A model generated the notes under the pieces. The model did no database searches. It saw nothing but the letters and a program-made list of their open reading frames with translations, and was not told where the DNA came from. The translations under genes were made by a program, and so were the position numbers. 9,963 nucleotides of DNA from Acetobacteraceae bacterium. Its GTDB lineage: Bacteria > Pseudomonadota > Alphaproteobacteria > Acetobacterales > Acetobacteraceae. Below are positions 1 to 6,053 of the stretch, one piece after another. Numbering within the stretch: position 1 is the stretch's first letter; every line of letters begins with the position of its first letter. The stretch spans positions 13,348-23,310 of the forward strand of contig PKWQ01000212.1 of NCBI GenBank assembly GCA_003133265.1, given 5' to 3'.

Positions 1-372
1 CTGGCGATCGCCGAGGACAATTTCGCCGCCCGTGCGCTCGGACTGCCGGAGCGCAATCTGCGCATGGCCAGCTTCGCGCTGGCCGGCGTGATCGGCGGGC
101 TGGCCGGCTTCTCCTCCGGGGAGCTGCTGCTGGCGTTCTTCGCCAATGGCGCGATTCTGAGTTTCTACGGCTTTGTCCCAGTTGCGCTTGGTGGTCTTGG
201 CAACAACCGGGGCGCGATCATCGGCGGGCTGGCGCTGGGCGTGTTCCAGCAGGCGGCGAACTTCACCGTGGGCGGAGTATTCGCCGCGGTGGCGGTGTTC
301 GCCGTGTTCATCGTCGTGCTGCTGGCCGCGCCGCAAGGTCTGTTCGGCGCGCCGCCAGCGAGGCGGGTCTGA
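1..372 (+). CDS. LivH-type ABC transporter permease, C-terminal part (5' end outside window)
   Basis: This is the last 123 residues of an inner-membrane permease of the branched-chain amino acid (HAAT/Liv) ABC family; the frame is open from base 1 and stops at 370-372. The first residues, AIAEDNFAARALGL, match the cytoplasmic EAA-like coupling loop of LivH/LivM proteins, which contacts the ATPase subunits. Three or more hydrophobic segments follow, including GVIGGLAGFSSG, a GGLGNNRGAIIGG loop typical of LivH, and a last helix ending in the family-typical PQGLFG. The next gene starts one base after this stop, so the two are almost certainly co-transcribed and co-translated. The family call is firm. 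The substrate cannot be read from the permease; Liv-family importers also carry aromatic acids, amides or urea. The missing N-terminus is due to the window edge, not a defect. Confidence 0.9.
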   Translation: MAIAEDNFAARALGLPERNLRMASFALAGVIGGLAGFSSGELLLAFFANGAILSFYGFVPVALGGLGNNRGAIIGGLALGVFQQAANFTVGGVFAAVAVFAVFIVVLLAAPQGLFGAPPARRV

Positions 373-373
373 C

Positions 374-2161
374 ATGAGCGCCACCGGCACAACGGCTCCG
401 ACGCGCGTCTCCACCACGGTGGGTGCGCTGCGCACCGCGCTTCCCTTCATCCTGCTCGGGCTGGCCGCGATCGCGCTGCCGCTGGCGGGCAACGACTACT
501 GGGCGCTGATCGCCACGCGCGCGGCGATCTACTGGATACTGGTCTCCGGCCTTAATCTCGCGGTCGGTTTTGGCGGCCAGCTCGCCATCGGCTATGTGGC
601 GCTGCTGACGCTCGGCGCCTACACCGCCTCAATCCTGGTGTTGCGGGCGGAGGTGTCGCCCTATCTGGGGCTGGTTGGCGCCGCGCTGGTGGGCGGGGCG
701 GCGGGCGTGGTGGTGGGGCTGCCGGCGCTCCGGCTGCGCACCTTCTACTTCGCTATGACCACGCTGGGGTTCGCCACCATCGTCACCCAGGTGGCTTTGG
801 CTTGGCAGAGCGTCACCGGCGGCGGCATCGGCGTGCCGGGGCCGGAGATGCCGGCGCCGTTCGACACCGCCTGGGGTTTCTACGGGTTCTGCGTGGTGCT
901 CGCCGCCATCTGCACCTGGATGACGGCGAACATCGCCGCCAGCCGGTTCGGCCGCGCCCTGGTGGCGATCCGCGACGCGGAAGTGGCGGCGGAGGCGACG
1001 GGCATCGCCAAGCCCAAGCTGCTGCTGACGGTGTTCCTGTTCGCCGGCGCCATGGCCGGCGTGGCCGGCGGGCTGTTCGCCAGCCTGCAATCCTACATCA
1101 CGCCGGACGCCTTCACCTTCGACCTTTCGGTCCTGTTCTTCATCGCCATCCTGATCGGCGGGCGTGGATCGATCCTCGGCCCGCTGCTCGGCACCATCAT
1201 CCTGACCGTCCTGCCGGAGTTCGCCGCGCCTTTGGTGGCTTGGTCCACCTTCCTGTACGCCGCGCTGCTGCTGGTGATCGTGGTGGTCATCCCCGGCGGC
1301 ATCGCCGCGCTGCTGGATTTCAAGAACCGCAAGCCGCTGCAATCGGACCGCGCCATCGTCCCGCGCCCGGAACTGCTGGGACAGCTGCTGGATCATATGG
1401 ACAAGCACGAGACCATCGCGCTGACCGGCGTGGTATTGGCATTCGGCGGGGTCCGCGCGATCGATGGGCTCGATCTGACCATCCGTCCCGGCGAGGTGCA
1501 TGGGCTGATCGGTCCTAACGGCTCGGGCAAGACGACGACGCTGAACGTGATCTCCGGCTACTACAGCCCCGAGCAGGGCGACGTGCGGCTGGGGGCGGAG
1601 CCGCTGCCGCGCGGCTTGCCGCAGGCCCGCGCGGGGATGGGGATCGCGCGCACCTTCCAGACACCGCGCCTGATCGGCGAGGCATCGGTGCTGCAGAACG
1701 TGATGATCGGCGGCACCATCGCCGGCACCGGCAGCTTCGTGGAATCGCTGCTGACCCTGCCGCGCCATCGCGCGGACGAGGCGAAGCTGACCGAGCAGGC
1801 GATGCGTGCTCTGTCCGCCGTCGGGCTGGAGACGCTGGCCGGCGTGCGGGCGGACCGGTTGCAGCACAGCGAGCTGCGCTTCATGGAAATTGCCCGTGCC
1901 CTGATGCTCTCGCCGCGTTTCCTGATGCTGGACGAACCGGCGGCCGGATTGAGCTCGGACGAGATCGTGCGGCTGGGCGCGCTGATCAAGCGGATCGCCC
2001 GCTGCGGCACCGGGGTACTGTTGGTCGAGCACCATGCCGACCTGATCTTCGACATCTGCGACCATGTGACCGTGCTCAATCTGGGCAAGGAACTGGCTGC
2101 CGGAACGCCCGCCGAAATCCGTGCGCATAAGGAGGTGGTCAGTGCCTATCTCGGCGGCTGA
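374..2161 (+). CDS. Fused LivM-type permease / LivG-type ATPase of a Liv-family ABC importer
   Basis: A 595-residue protein joins two subunits that are usually separate. Residues about 1-315 are a LivM permease: many hydrophobic helices, the motif GFGGQLAIGYVALLTLGAY, the coupling loop VAIRDAEVAAEATGI near residues 197-211, and the LivM-typical end PGGIAALL from P307. A linker of about 30 residues leads into a LivG ATPase from about residue 345. That domain has Walker A GPNGSGKT at 380-387, a Q-loop in RTFQTP, Walker B LMLDEP with D520/E521, and the H-loop histidine H553. The ABC signature is unusual: LQHSELR at 496-502 instead of an LSxGxxQ/R form. The ATG at 374, one base after the upstream stop, is chosen over the earlier in-frame start at 173, which would run through the LivH gene. 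The reading frame is continuous across the joint with no stop, so this is a real fusion rather than a frameshift artefact. Such fusions are known in the family. Confidence 0.92.
   Translation: MSATGTTAPTRVSTTVGALRTALPFILLGLAAIALPLAGNDYWALIATRAAIYWILVSGLNLAVGFGGQLAIGYVALLTLGAYTASILVLRAEVSPYLGLVGAALVGGAAGVVVGLPALRLRTFYFAMTTLGFATIVTQVALAWQSVTGGGIGVPGPEMPAPFDTAWGFYGFCVVLAAICTWMTANIAASRFGRALVAIRDAEVAAEATGIAKPKLLLTVFLFAGAMAGVAGGLFASLQSYITPDAFTFDLSVLFFIAILIGGRGSILGPLLGTIILTVLPEFAAPLVAWSTFLYAALLLVIVVVIPGGIAALLDFKNRKPLQSDRAIVPRPELLGQLLDHMDKHETIALTGVVLAFGGVRAIDGLDLTIRPGEVHGLIGPNGSGKTTTLNVISGYYSPEQGDVRLGAEPLPRGLPQARAGMGIARTFQTPRLIGEASVLQNVMIGGTIAGTGSFVESLLTLPRHRADEAKLTEQAMRALSAVGLETLAGVRADRLQHSELRFMEIARALMLSPRFLMLDEPAAGLSSDEIVRLGALIKRIARCGTGVLLVEHHADLIFDICDHVTVLNLGKELAAGTPAEIRAHKEVVSAYLGG
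2131..2135 (+). promoter_or_regulatory. Ribosome binding site of the first LivF gene
   Basis: GGAGG lies six bases before the GTG at 2142, inside the end of the fused LivM-LivG gene. It decides the start of the LivF gene: an in-frame GTG at 2121 lies upstream of this site and would add seven residues that do not resemble a LivF N-terminus. Confidence 0.75.
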
Positions 2162-2891
2162 ACCGTTGCTGGCCGTCTCCGGCCTGGTTGCCGGCTACGG
2201 CAAGATCGTCGTGCTGCACGGCATCGATCTGGTGGTTAAACAGGGCGAGATCGTCGCTCTGCTGGGGCCGAACGGGGCCGGCAAGACCACGCTGCTGCGC
2301 GCGGTGTCCGGCCTGCTGCCGTGGGGCGCCGGTGGCGTGCGTTTCGGCGATGCGGATATGCGCGGCTGGAGCCCGCGCGACGGGGCCCGTGCCGGGCTGG
2401 CGCATGTGATCGAGGGACACTGGGTGTTCACCCAGCTGTCCGTTACCGACAATCTGCTGCTTGCCGGCTACGACATGCCGCGCGGCGAGCGCTCGGCACG
2501 GGTGGAGGAGGCTTTGGCCTACTTCCCGGAAATCGCCGCCAAACGCAACGACCGGGGCGGGGCCTTGTCGGGCGGACAGCAGCAGATGCTGGCGGTGGCG
2601 CAGGGGCTGGTGCGCCGGCCGAAGCTGCTGATGCTGGACGAACCCTCGGCCGGCCTGTCGCCGGTGCTGGTGGATCGCGTGCTGGCCGTGGCGGCGGCCC
2701 TGCGCGAGAAGGGCACGTCGGTCCTGCTGGTCGAGCAGCTGATCGAGAAAGCGCTGGCGCTGGCCGACCGGGTCTATGCCCTGGCGCGCGGGCGGATCGT
2801 CATGGAAGCGCTGACCAGCGAGCCGAATCTGCCGCATCGGCTGGAGCGGGCCTATTTCGGCCACGACGCGCCGACGCCGTTGCATGTGTAA
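2142..2891 (+). CDS. livF: LivF-type ATPase of Liv-family ABC importer
   Basis: A 249-residue cytoplasmic ATP-binding subunit, of usual LivF length. It has Walker A GPNGAGKT at 42-49, a canonical signature LSGGQQQ from residue 142, and Walker B LLMLDEPSAGLSP with D166/E167. The H-loop position reads LLVEQ, with glutamine in place of histidine, which is normal for LivF proteins. LivF pairs with LivG as a heterodimer, here with the ATPase half of the upstream fusion protein, and powers import through the LivH/LivM pore. The GTG start at 2142 is supported by the GGAGG site at 2131-2135. The gene overlaps the preceding one by 20 bases, consistent with translational coupling. It is the last gene of the first ABC system; 140 non-coding bases follow. 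The gene symbol reflects subunit type only, not proven leucine transport. Confidence 0.9.
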   Translation: MPISAAEPLLAVSGLVAGYGKIVVLHGIDLVVKQGEIVALLGPNGAGKTTLLRAVSGLLPWGAGGVRFGDADMRGWSPRDGARAGLAHVIEGHWVFTQLSVTDNLLLAGYDMPRGERSARVEEALAYFPEIAAKRNDRGGALSGGQQQMLAVAQGLVRRPKLLMLDEPSAGLSPVLVDRVLAVAAALREKGTSVLLVEQLIEKALALADRVYALARGRIVMEALTSEPNLPHRLERAYFGHDAPTPLHV

Positions 2892-3031
2892 GCTGTAGGG
2901 AAACTCGGCAGCCTCCCGATCCAGTTGCGTATCGTTGACCGGCGGTGTTCACAATCCCTTGACGGCCGGCGCCGTCGCGGCCATCACTCGCGCCGTTGTT
3001 GACACGCGTTTCGAGCATCGGGGAAACATCT
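2892..3031 (+). other. Intergenic region between first ABC system and TRAP operon
   Basis: This 140-base spacer is the likely site of the TRAP operon promoter. It holds three TTGAC boxes (from 2935, 2959 and 2999; the last is the full consensus TTGACA), but none has a convincing -10 box 16-18 bases downstream. CACAAT at 2950-2955 is the best -10-like hexamer, 19 bases after TTGCGT at 2925. No regulator-type operator palindrome is evident apart from the hairpin listed separately. No small gene is seen. Confidence 0.4.
2961..2976 (+). terminator. GC-rich hairpin, possible weak terminator or regulatory stem
   Basis: GACGGC (2961-2966), loop CGGC and GCCGTC (2971-2976) form a perfect 6-bp stem about 70 bases after the LivF stop. 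No T-run follows, so intrinsic termination is doubtful. It could be a Rho-independent remnant, a protein site or chance in GC-rich DNA. Confidence 0.2.
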
Positions 3032-4066
3032 ATGCGACAGGGCATCTCGCGCCGGACATTCGGCTTGGCCACCGCTGCCACCGTCGTGACCGGCTTCAGC
3101 ATCATCCGCGCGCGCGCCGACGAGCCGATCCGGCTGCGCTGTTCGCTGGACACCGCGCCGAGCCATCTGCGCAATGTCTCCGTCGCCGACTATTTCGGCA
3201 AGTTGGAGGCCGCGTCAGGCGGGCGGATCAAGACCGAGATCTTCCACTCCGGCCAGTTGTTCGCCGACCTGGATGTAGCGAAGGCGTTGATGCAAGGTCA
3301 GGTGGAGATGGCGGTGCCGGGCGCCTGGACCATCACCGGCTTCGTGCCGGACGCCGATTTCTTCCAGTTGCCGGCGATGTATGGCCGCTCGCTGATCGAG
3401 GCGCACAAGGCGATCGACGGCACCGCTGGGGCGAGGCTCGGCCAGGAGATCGAGCAGAAGCTGCGCAGCCACGTGCTCGGCAGCTGGCTCGATCTTGGCT
3501 ACCAGAATTGGTACACGACCCATAAGCAGATCAATTCGCTCGACGATCTGAAGGGCATGAAGATCCGCAGCCCCGGCGGCGCCGGGATCACCTGGCGCAT
3601 CAAGTTTGCCGGCGGCCTGCCCAACACCACCGCCTGGCCGAATGTGCCGCTGGCGATCTCCCAGGGTACGTTCGACGGCCTGATCTCGACCAACCAGAGC
3701 CTGCAGGCGGCAAAGCTGTGGGAGGCGGGCGCCAAGTACACCTTCGAGGACCATCAGTTCATCGGCGAATACATCCCGATGGTCAGCAATGCCTTCTGGG
3801 GCAAGCTGACTCCCGATCTGCAGAAGCTGATGACCGATCTGTGGGCGCAGAACATCGGCGGCTACCGCGCCAACATGGAGGCCGGTCAGATCGAGGCGCG
3901 CAAGGTCATGCTGGAGCACGGCATGGTTTTCGTCGATGCCAAACCGGCCGACACGCTCGCGTTCCGCAAGCGGATGATGGCGGAACAGGATCAGGCGGCG
4001 AAGGAAATCAAGGTCTCCCCCGAAATGGTCAAGGCGGTGATGCTGGACCTGGGCGGGACGGCCTGA
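3032..4066 (+). CDS. TRAP transporter substrate-binding protein (DctP family) with Tat signal
   Basis: A 344-residue periplasmic binding protein that captures an organic acid and delivers it to the DctQ-DctM membrane complex. The N-terminus carries a twin-arginine motif SRRTFGL (R7, R8), a hydrophobic stretch, and a probable cleavage site after ARA at residue 29, so export by Tat in folded form is likely. The mature part shows the DctP pattern: a GGRIKTEIFHSGQL segment, then DLKGMKIRSPGG with R179. This is mature position about 150, which fits the conserved arginine that binds the ligand carboxylate in this family. The pattern NTTAWPNVPLAISQGTFDGLISTNQ follows further on. The ATG at 3032 is chosen over a TTG at 2996 because it begins the signal peptide directly; its Shine-Dalgarno (GGGGA just upstream) is modest. 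The DctQ gene follows after 37 bases. The conserved arginine predicts a carboxylate ligand, but the identity of the ligand is not readable. Confidence 0.92.
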   Translation: MRQGISRRTFGLATAATVVTGFSIIRARADEPIRLRCSLDTAPSHLRNVSVADYFGKLEAASGGRIKTEIFHSGQLFADLDVAKALMQGQVEMAVPGAWTITGFVPDADFFQLPAMYGRSLIEAHKAIDGTAGARLGQEIEQKLRSHVLGSWLDLGYQNWYTTHKQINSLDDLKGMKIRSPGGAGITWRIKFAGGLPNTTAWPNVPLAISQGTFDGLISTNQSLQAAKLWEAGAKYTFEDHQFIGEYIPMVSNAFWGKLTPDLQKLMTDLWAQNIGGYRANMEAGQIEARKVMLEHGMVFVDAKPADTLAFRKRMMAEQDQAAKEIKVSPEMVKAVMLDLGGTA

Positions 4067-4103
4067 GGCGCCGCCGAAGCACGACGAAAACGGAACGAGT
4101 CGT

Positions 4104-4646
4104 ATGATGAAGCTGTGGGACAGGATCGAGCAGACCTTGGTGGGTCTGCTCGGCGCCTGTGCGCTGATCGTCGGCATGGTGCAGGTGGTGGGTCGCTACG
4201 TCGACCCTGAGCACGCGATCAGCTGGGCGGAGGAAGTGATCGTCTATCTGGCGATCTGGGCGATCATGATCGTCTCCTCCCAGCTTGTGCGCTCCGATGG
4301 GCATGTCCGACCCGACCTGGTGCTGCGCGTGCTACCGCCGCAGGGGCAGCGGGTGATGGAGGTGTTCAACTGTCTCGCCGCGCTCACCTTCTGCGGTGGG
4401 ATGGTCTGGTACGGATGGCAGATCGTCGAGGCATCCTGGATGCTCGACGAACGCAGCTCCACCGGCCTCGAGTTCCCGATGTGGATCTATTACGCGGCGC
4501 TGCCGACCGGGGGCGGGCTGATGACCATCCGCTACATCATGCGGTTGATCCGTTTTCTATTCTACTACGACCCGGTGACCATGCTGGTCGGACATTCGAT
4601 CAGTCACGAAATGCCGCTCGATATGCGCAAGCCGGCGGGGAACTGA
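4104..4646 (+). CDS. TRAP transporter small membrane subunit (DctQ family)
   Basis: A 180-residue inner-membrane protein with four predicted hydrophobic segments at roughly residues 11-31, 45-62, 88-108 and 127-147, the standard DctQ layout. The WAEEVIVYLAIWAIM segment (tryptophan, acidic pair, aromatic-rich helix) and the segment SSTGLEFPMWIYYAALPTGG before the last helix are characteristic of the family. The subunit binds DctM and helps dock the binding protein. There are two adjacent ATG codons, 4104 and 4107; either could be used, and the GGAACGAG stretch at 4092-4099 is a plausible ribosome site. The DctM gene begins six bases after the stop. The C-terminal tail after the last helix, about 30 residues, is polar and probably cytoplasmic. 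Identification rests on size, topology, motifs and position between DctP and DctM genes. Confidence 0.9.
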   Translation: MMKLWDRIEQTLVGLLGACALIVGMVQVVGRYVDPEHAISWAEEVIVYLAIWAIMIVSSQLVRSDGHVRPDLVLRVLPPQGQRVMEVFNCLAALTFCGGMVWYGWQIVEASWMLDERSSTGLEFPMWIYYAALPTGGGLMTIRYIMRLIRFLFYYDPVTMLVGHSISHEMPLDMRKPAGN

Positions 4647-4652
4647 CGCGCT

Positions 4653-5933
4653 ATGTGGACCATCGGTTTCCTGGCGCTGTTCTTCGGCCTGCTGGCCGCG
4701 GGCATGCCGATCTTCCTGGTGCTCGGCATGTGCGCATCCGTACTGTACTGGGTGTCGGGCGAGCCGCTGATCGGCGTGGCGCAGGTGATGATCGATCACC
4801 TGAACTCCTCCACCCTGATGGCGCTGCCGCTGTTCGTGATGGCGGCGGCCTTCATGCGCCATGGCGGCGTGGCCAAGGCGCTGGTGGACGTGGCCACTGC
4901 CTGGCTCGGCGGCATTCGCGGTTCGCTCGGGCTGGTCACCGTGGTGGCCTGCACCATGTTCGCGGCGATCTGCGGCTCCTCGGTCGCCACCGCATTGGCC
5001 ATGGGCACGATCCTGCTGCCGGCGATGATCGAGAAGGGCTATCCGCGCAGCTTCGCCCTGGGCGTGATCGGCGCGTCCGGCACCATCGGCATCGTCGTTC
5101 CGCCCTCGCTCGCGCTGATCCTCTACGGTATCGTCGCCGAGCAGTCCGTGCCGCGCCTGTTCCTGGCCGGCATCCTGCCGGGCCTGTTGCAGGCGGCGGC
5201 ATTCTTCATCTGGGTCTGGTACGACGCTAGGCGGCGGAACTTTCCCAAGGACGACTGGATGCCGATGGCCGACCGGCTGCGGGTGACGTGGCGCGCACTG
5301 CCGGCGCTGTCCGTGCCGGTGGTGGTGCTGTTCGGGATCTATGGCGGCATCGTGACCGTGACCGAGGCCGCCGCCGTCGCCGCCGTGGTGGCGCTGCTGG
5401 TCAGCCTGTTCGTCTATCGCGGCTTCCACTGGACCCGCACGCTATGGGTGATATCGGACTCGCTCCGTTCGGCCGGCACCATCATGCTGATCGTCACCAG
5501 CGCGCTGGCGTTTGGCCATTGGATGACCTCGTCGGGCGTTCCGGCCCAGCTTGTGGGCTTCGTGGTGCAGCATCATTTCTCCACTTGGGAGTTCCTGCTG
5601 ACGATCAACGTGCTGCTGCTGGTGCTGGGCTGCTTCCTGGAAGTGGTGGCGACCCTGCTGCTGGTGCTGCCGATCCTGGCCCCGGCGCTGATCCCGCTCG
5701 GCGTCGATCCGGTGCATTTCTCGATCATCTTCACCCACAACATGGAGATCGGGCTGATCCATCCGCCGGTCGGCCTCAACCTGTTCGTGCTGTCGACGAT
5801 CTCCAACGCCCCGGTGGGCGAGGTGATTCGCGGCATTCTGCCGTTCCTGATCCTGCTGCTGATCGTGCTTGGCATCATCACCTATGTGCCGGCGCTGACC
5901 ATGTGGCTGCCGAACCTGGTTTACGGGCACTGA
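4653..5933 (+). CDS. TRAP transporter large membrane subunit (DctM family)
   Basis: A 426-residue polytopic membrane protein that forms the transport channel of the TRAP system and couples substrate import to an ion gradient, usually sodium. Length and overall hydrophobicity fit DctM, which has about 11-12 helices. Family motifs are present in order: GMPIFLVLGM near the N-terminus, the re-entrant region AAICGSSVATALAMG, then GYPRSFALGVIGASGTIGIV followed by a PPS motif. The C-terminal half has the equivalent repeat ending in IGLIHPPVGLNLFV and the family-typical VPALTMWLP close to the end. The ATG at 4653 lies six bases after the DctQ stop; GGCGGGG at 4634-4640 may serve as ribosome site. This completes the TRAP operon; 120 non-coding bases follow with a terminator-like hairpin. 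Confidence 0.95.
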   Translation: MWTIGFLALFFGLLAAGMPIFLVLGMCASVLYWVSGEPLIGVAQVMIDHLNSSTLMALPLFVMAAAFMRHGGVAKALVDVATAWLGGIRGSLGLVTVVACTMFAAICGSSVATALAMGTILLPAMIEKGYPRSFALGVIGASGTIGIVVPPSLALILYGIVAEQSVPRLFLAGILPGLLQAAAFFIWVWYDARRRNFPKDDWMPMADRLRVTWRALPALSVPVVVLFGIYGGIVTVTEAAAVAAVVALLVSLFVYRGFHWTRTLWVISDSLRSAGTIMLIVTSALAFGHWMTSSGVPAQLVGFVVQHHFSTWEFLLTINVLLLVLGCFLEVVATLLLVLPILAPALIPLGVDPVHFSIIFTHNMEIGLIHPPVGLNLFVLSTISNAPVGEVIRGILPFLILLLIVLGIITYVPALTMWLPNLVYGH

Positions 5934-5939
5934 ACATCC

Positions 5940-5969
5940 GCCCCGGCGGCGCGCGTCCGGGCATTTGTT
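5940..5969 (+). terminator. Possible intrinsic terminator after the TRAP operon
   Basis: Seven bases after the DctM stop, 5940-5948 can pair with 5954-5962 (GCCC/GGGC, one C-C mismatch, then GGCG/CGTC with one G-T pair) around a five-base loop. ATTTGTT follows at once. A GC-rich stem with a short T-rich tail fits a weak Rho-independent terminator and would separate the TRAP unit from the second ABC unit. Confidence 0.4.
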
Positions 5970-6041
5970 CATCGTTCCGCGCATGCCCTTGCTCTGGCGC
6001 GCGACTTCGGCCAAACAGCCGGCAAGATCGATCATGTCGCC

Positions 6042-6048
6042 AGGAGGT
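6042..6048 (+). promoter_or_regulatory. Strong ribosome binding site of the ABC binding-protein gene
   Basis: AGGAGGT five bases before the ATG at 6054 is the best Shine-Dalgarno sequence in the window. High initiation fits the need for excess periplasmic binding protein over the membrane subunits. Confidence 0.8.
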
Positions 6049-6053
6049 CCAGA

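Larger units (their letters stand above)
5934..6053 (+). other. Intergenic region upstream of the second ABC system
   Basis: A 120-base spacer that holds the terminator-like hairpin, a small 4-bp hairpin (CGGC/GCCG, 6008-6021) and the strong ribosome site before 6054. It probably contains the promoter for the second ABC operon, but I see no good -35/-10 pair. Confidence 0.35.

Noticed and set aside
173..373. Longer N-terminus for the LivM-LivG fusion starting at 173
   Set aside because: It would overlap the LivH gene by 200 bases and adds arginine-rich sequence unlike LivM. The ATG at 374 sits immediately after the LivH stop.
1271..1400. Possible frameshift or assembly join at the LivM-LivG boundary
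   Set aside because: The frame is continuous, codon use does not change across the linker, and the linker length fits known fusions. No leftover start or stop signals of separate genes are in conflict with a single protein, although an in-frame ATG at 1397 exists.
802..1518. Alternative + frame inside the fusion gene (238 codons), and similar + frames at 2321-2938, 5288-6262 and 6518-7306
   Set aside because: All are out-of-frame readings of recognised genes, dominated by R, G, A and H, without conserved motifs.
629..2128. Antisense open frame of 499 codons opposite the LivM-LivG fusion
   Set aside because: The composition is low-complexity and rich in H, Q, R and G, with no domain or ribosome site. 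The sense strand has full family motifs.
5995..6010. Possible sigma-54 promoter (TGGCGC-N5-TTCGG) before the second ABC binding-protein gene
   Set aside because: The invariant GC of the -12 element is not in place (CG at the required spacing), so the match is not credible.
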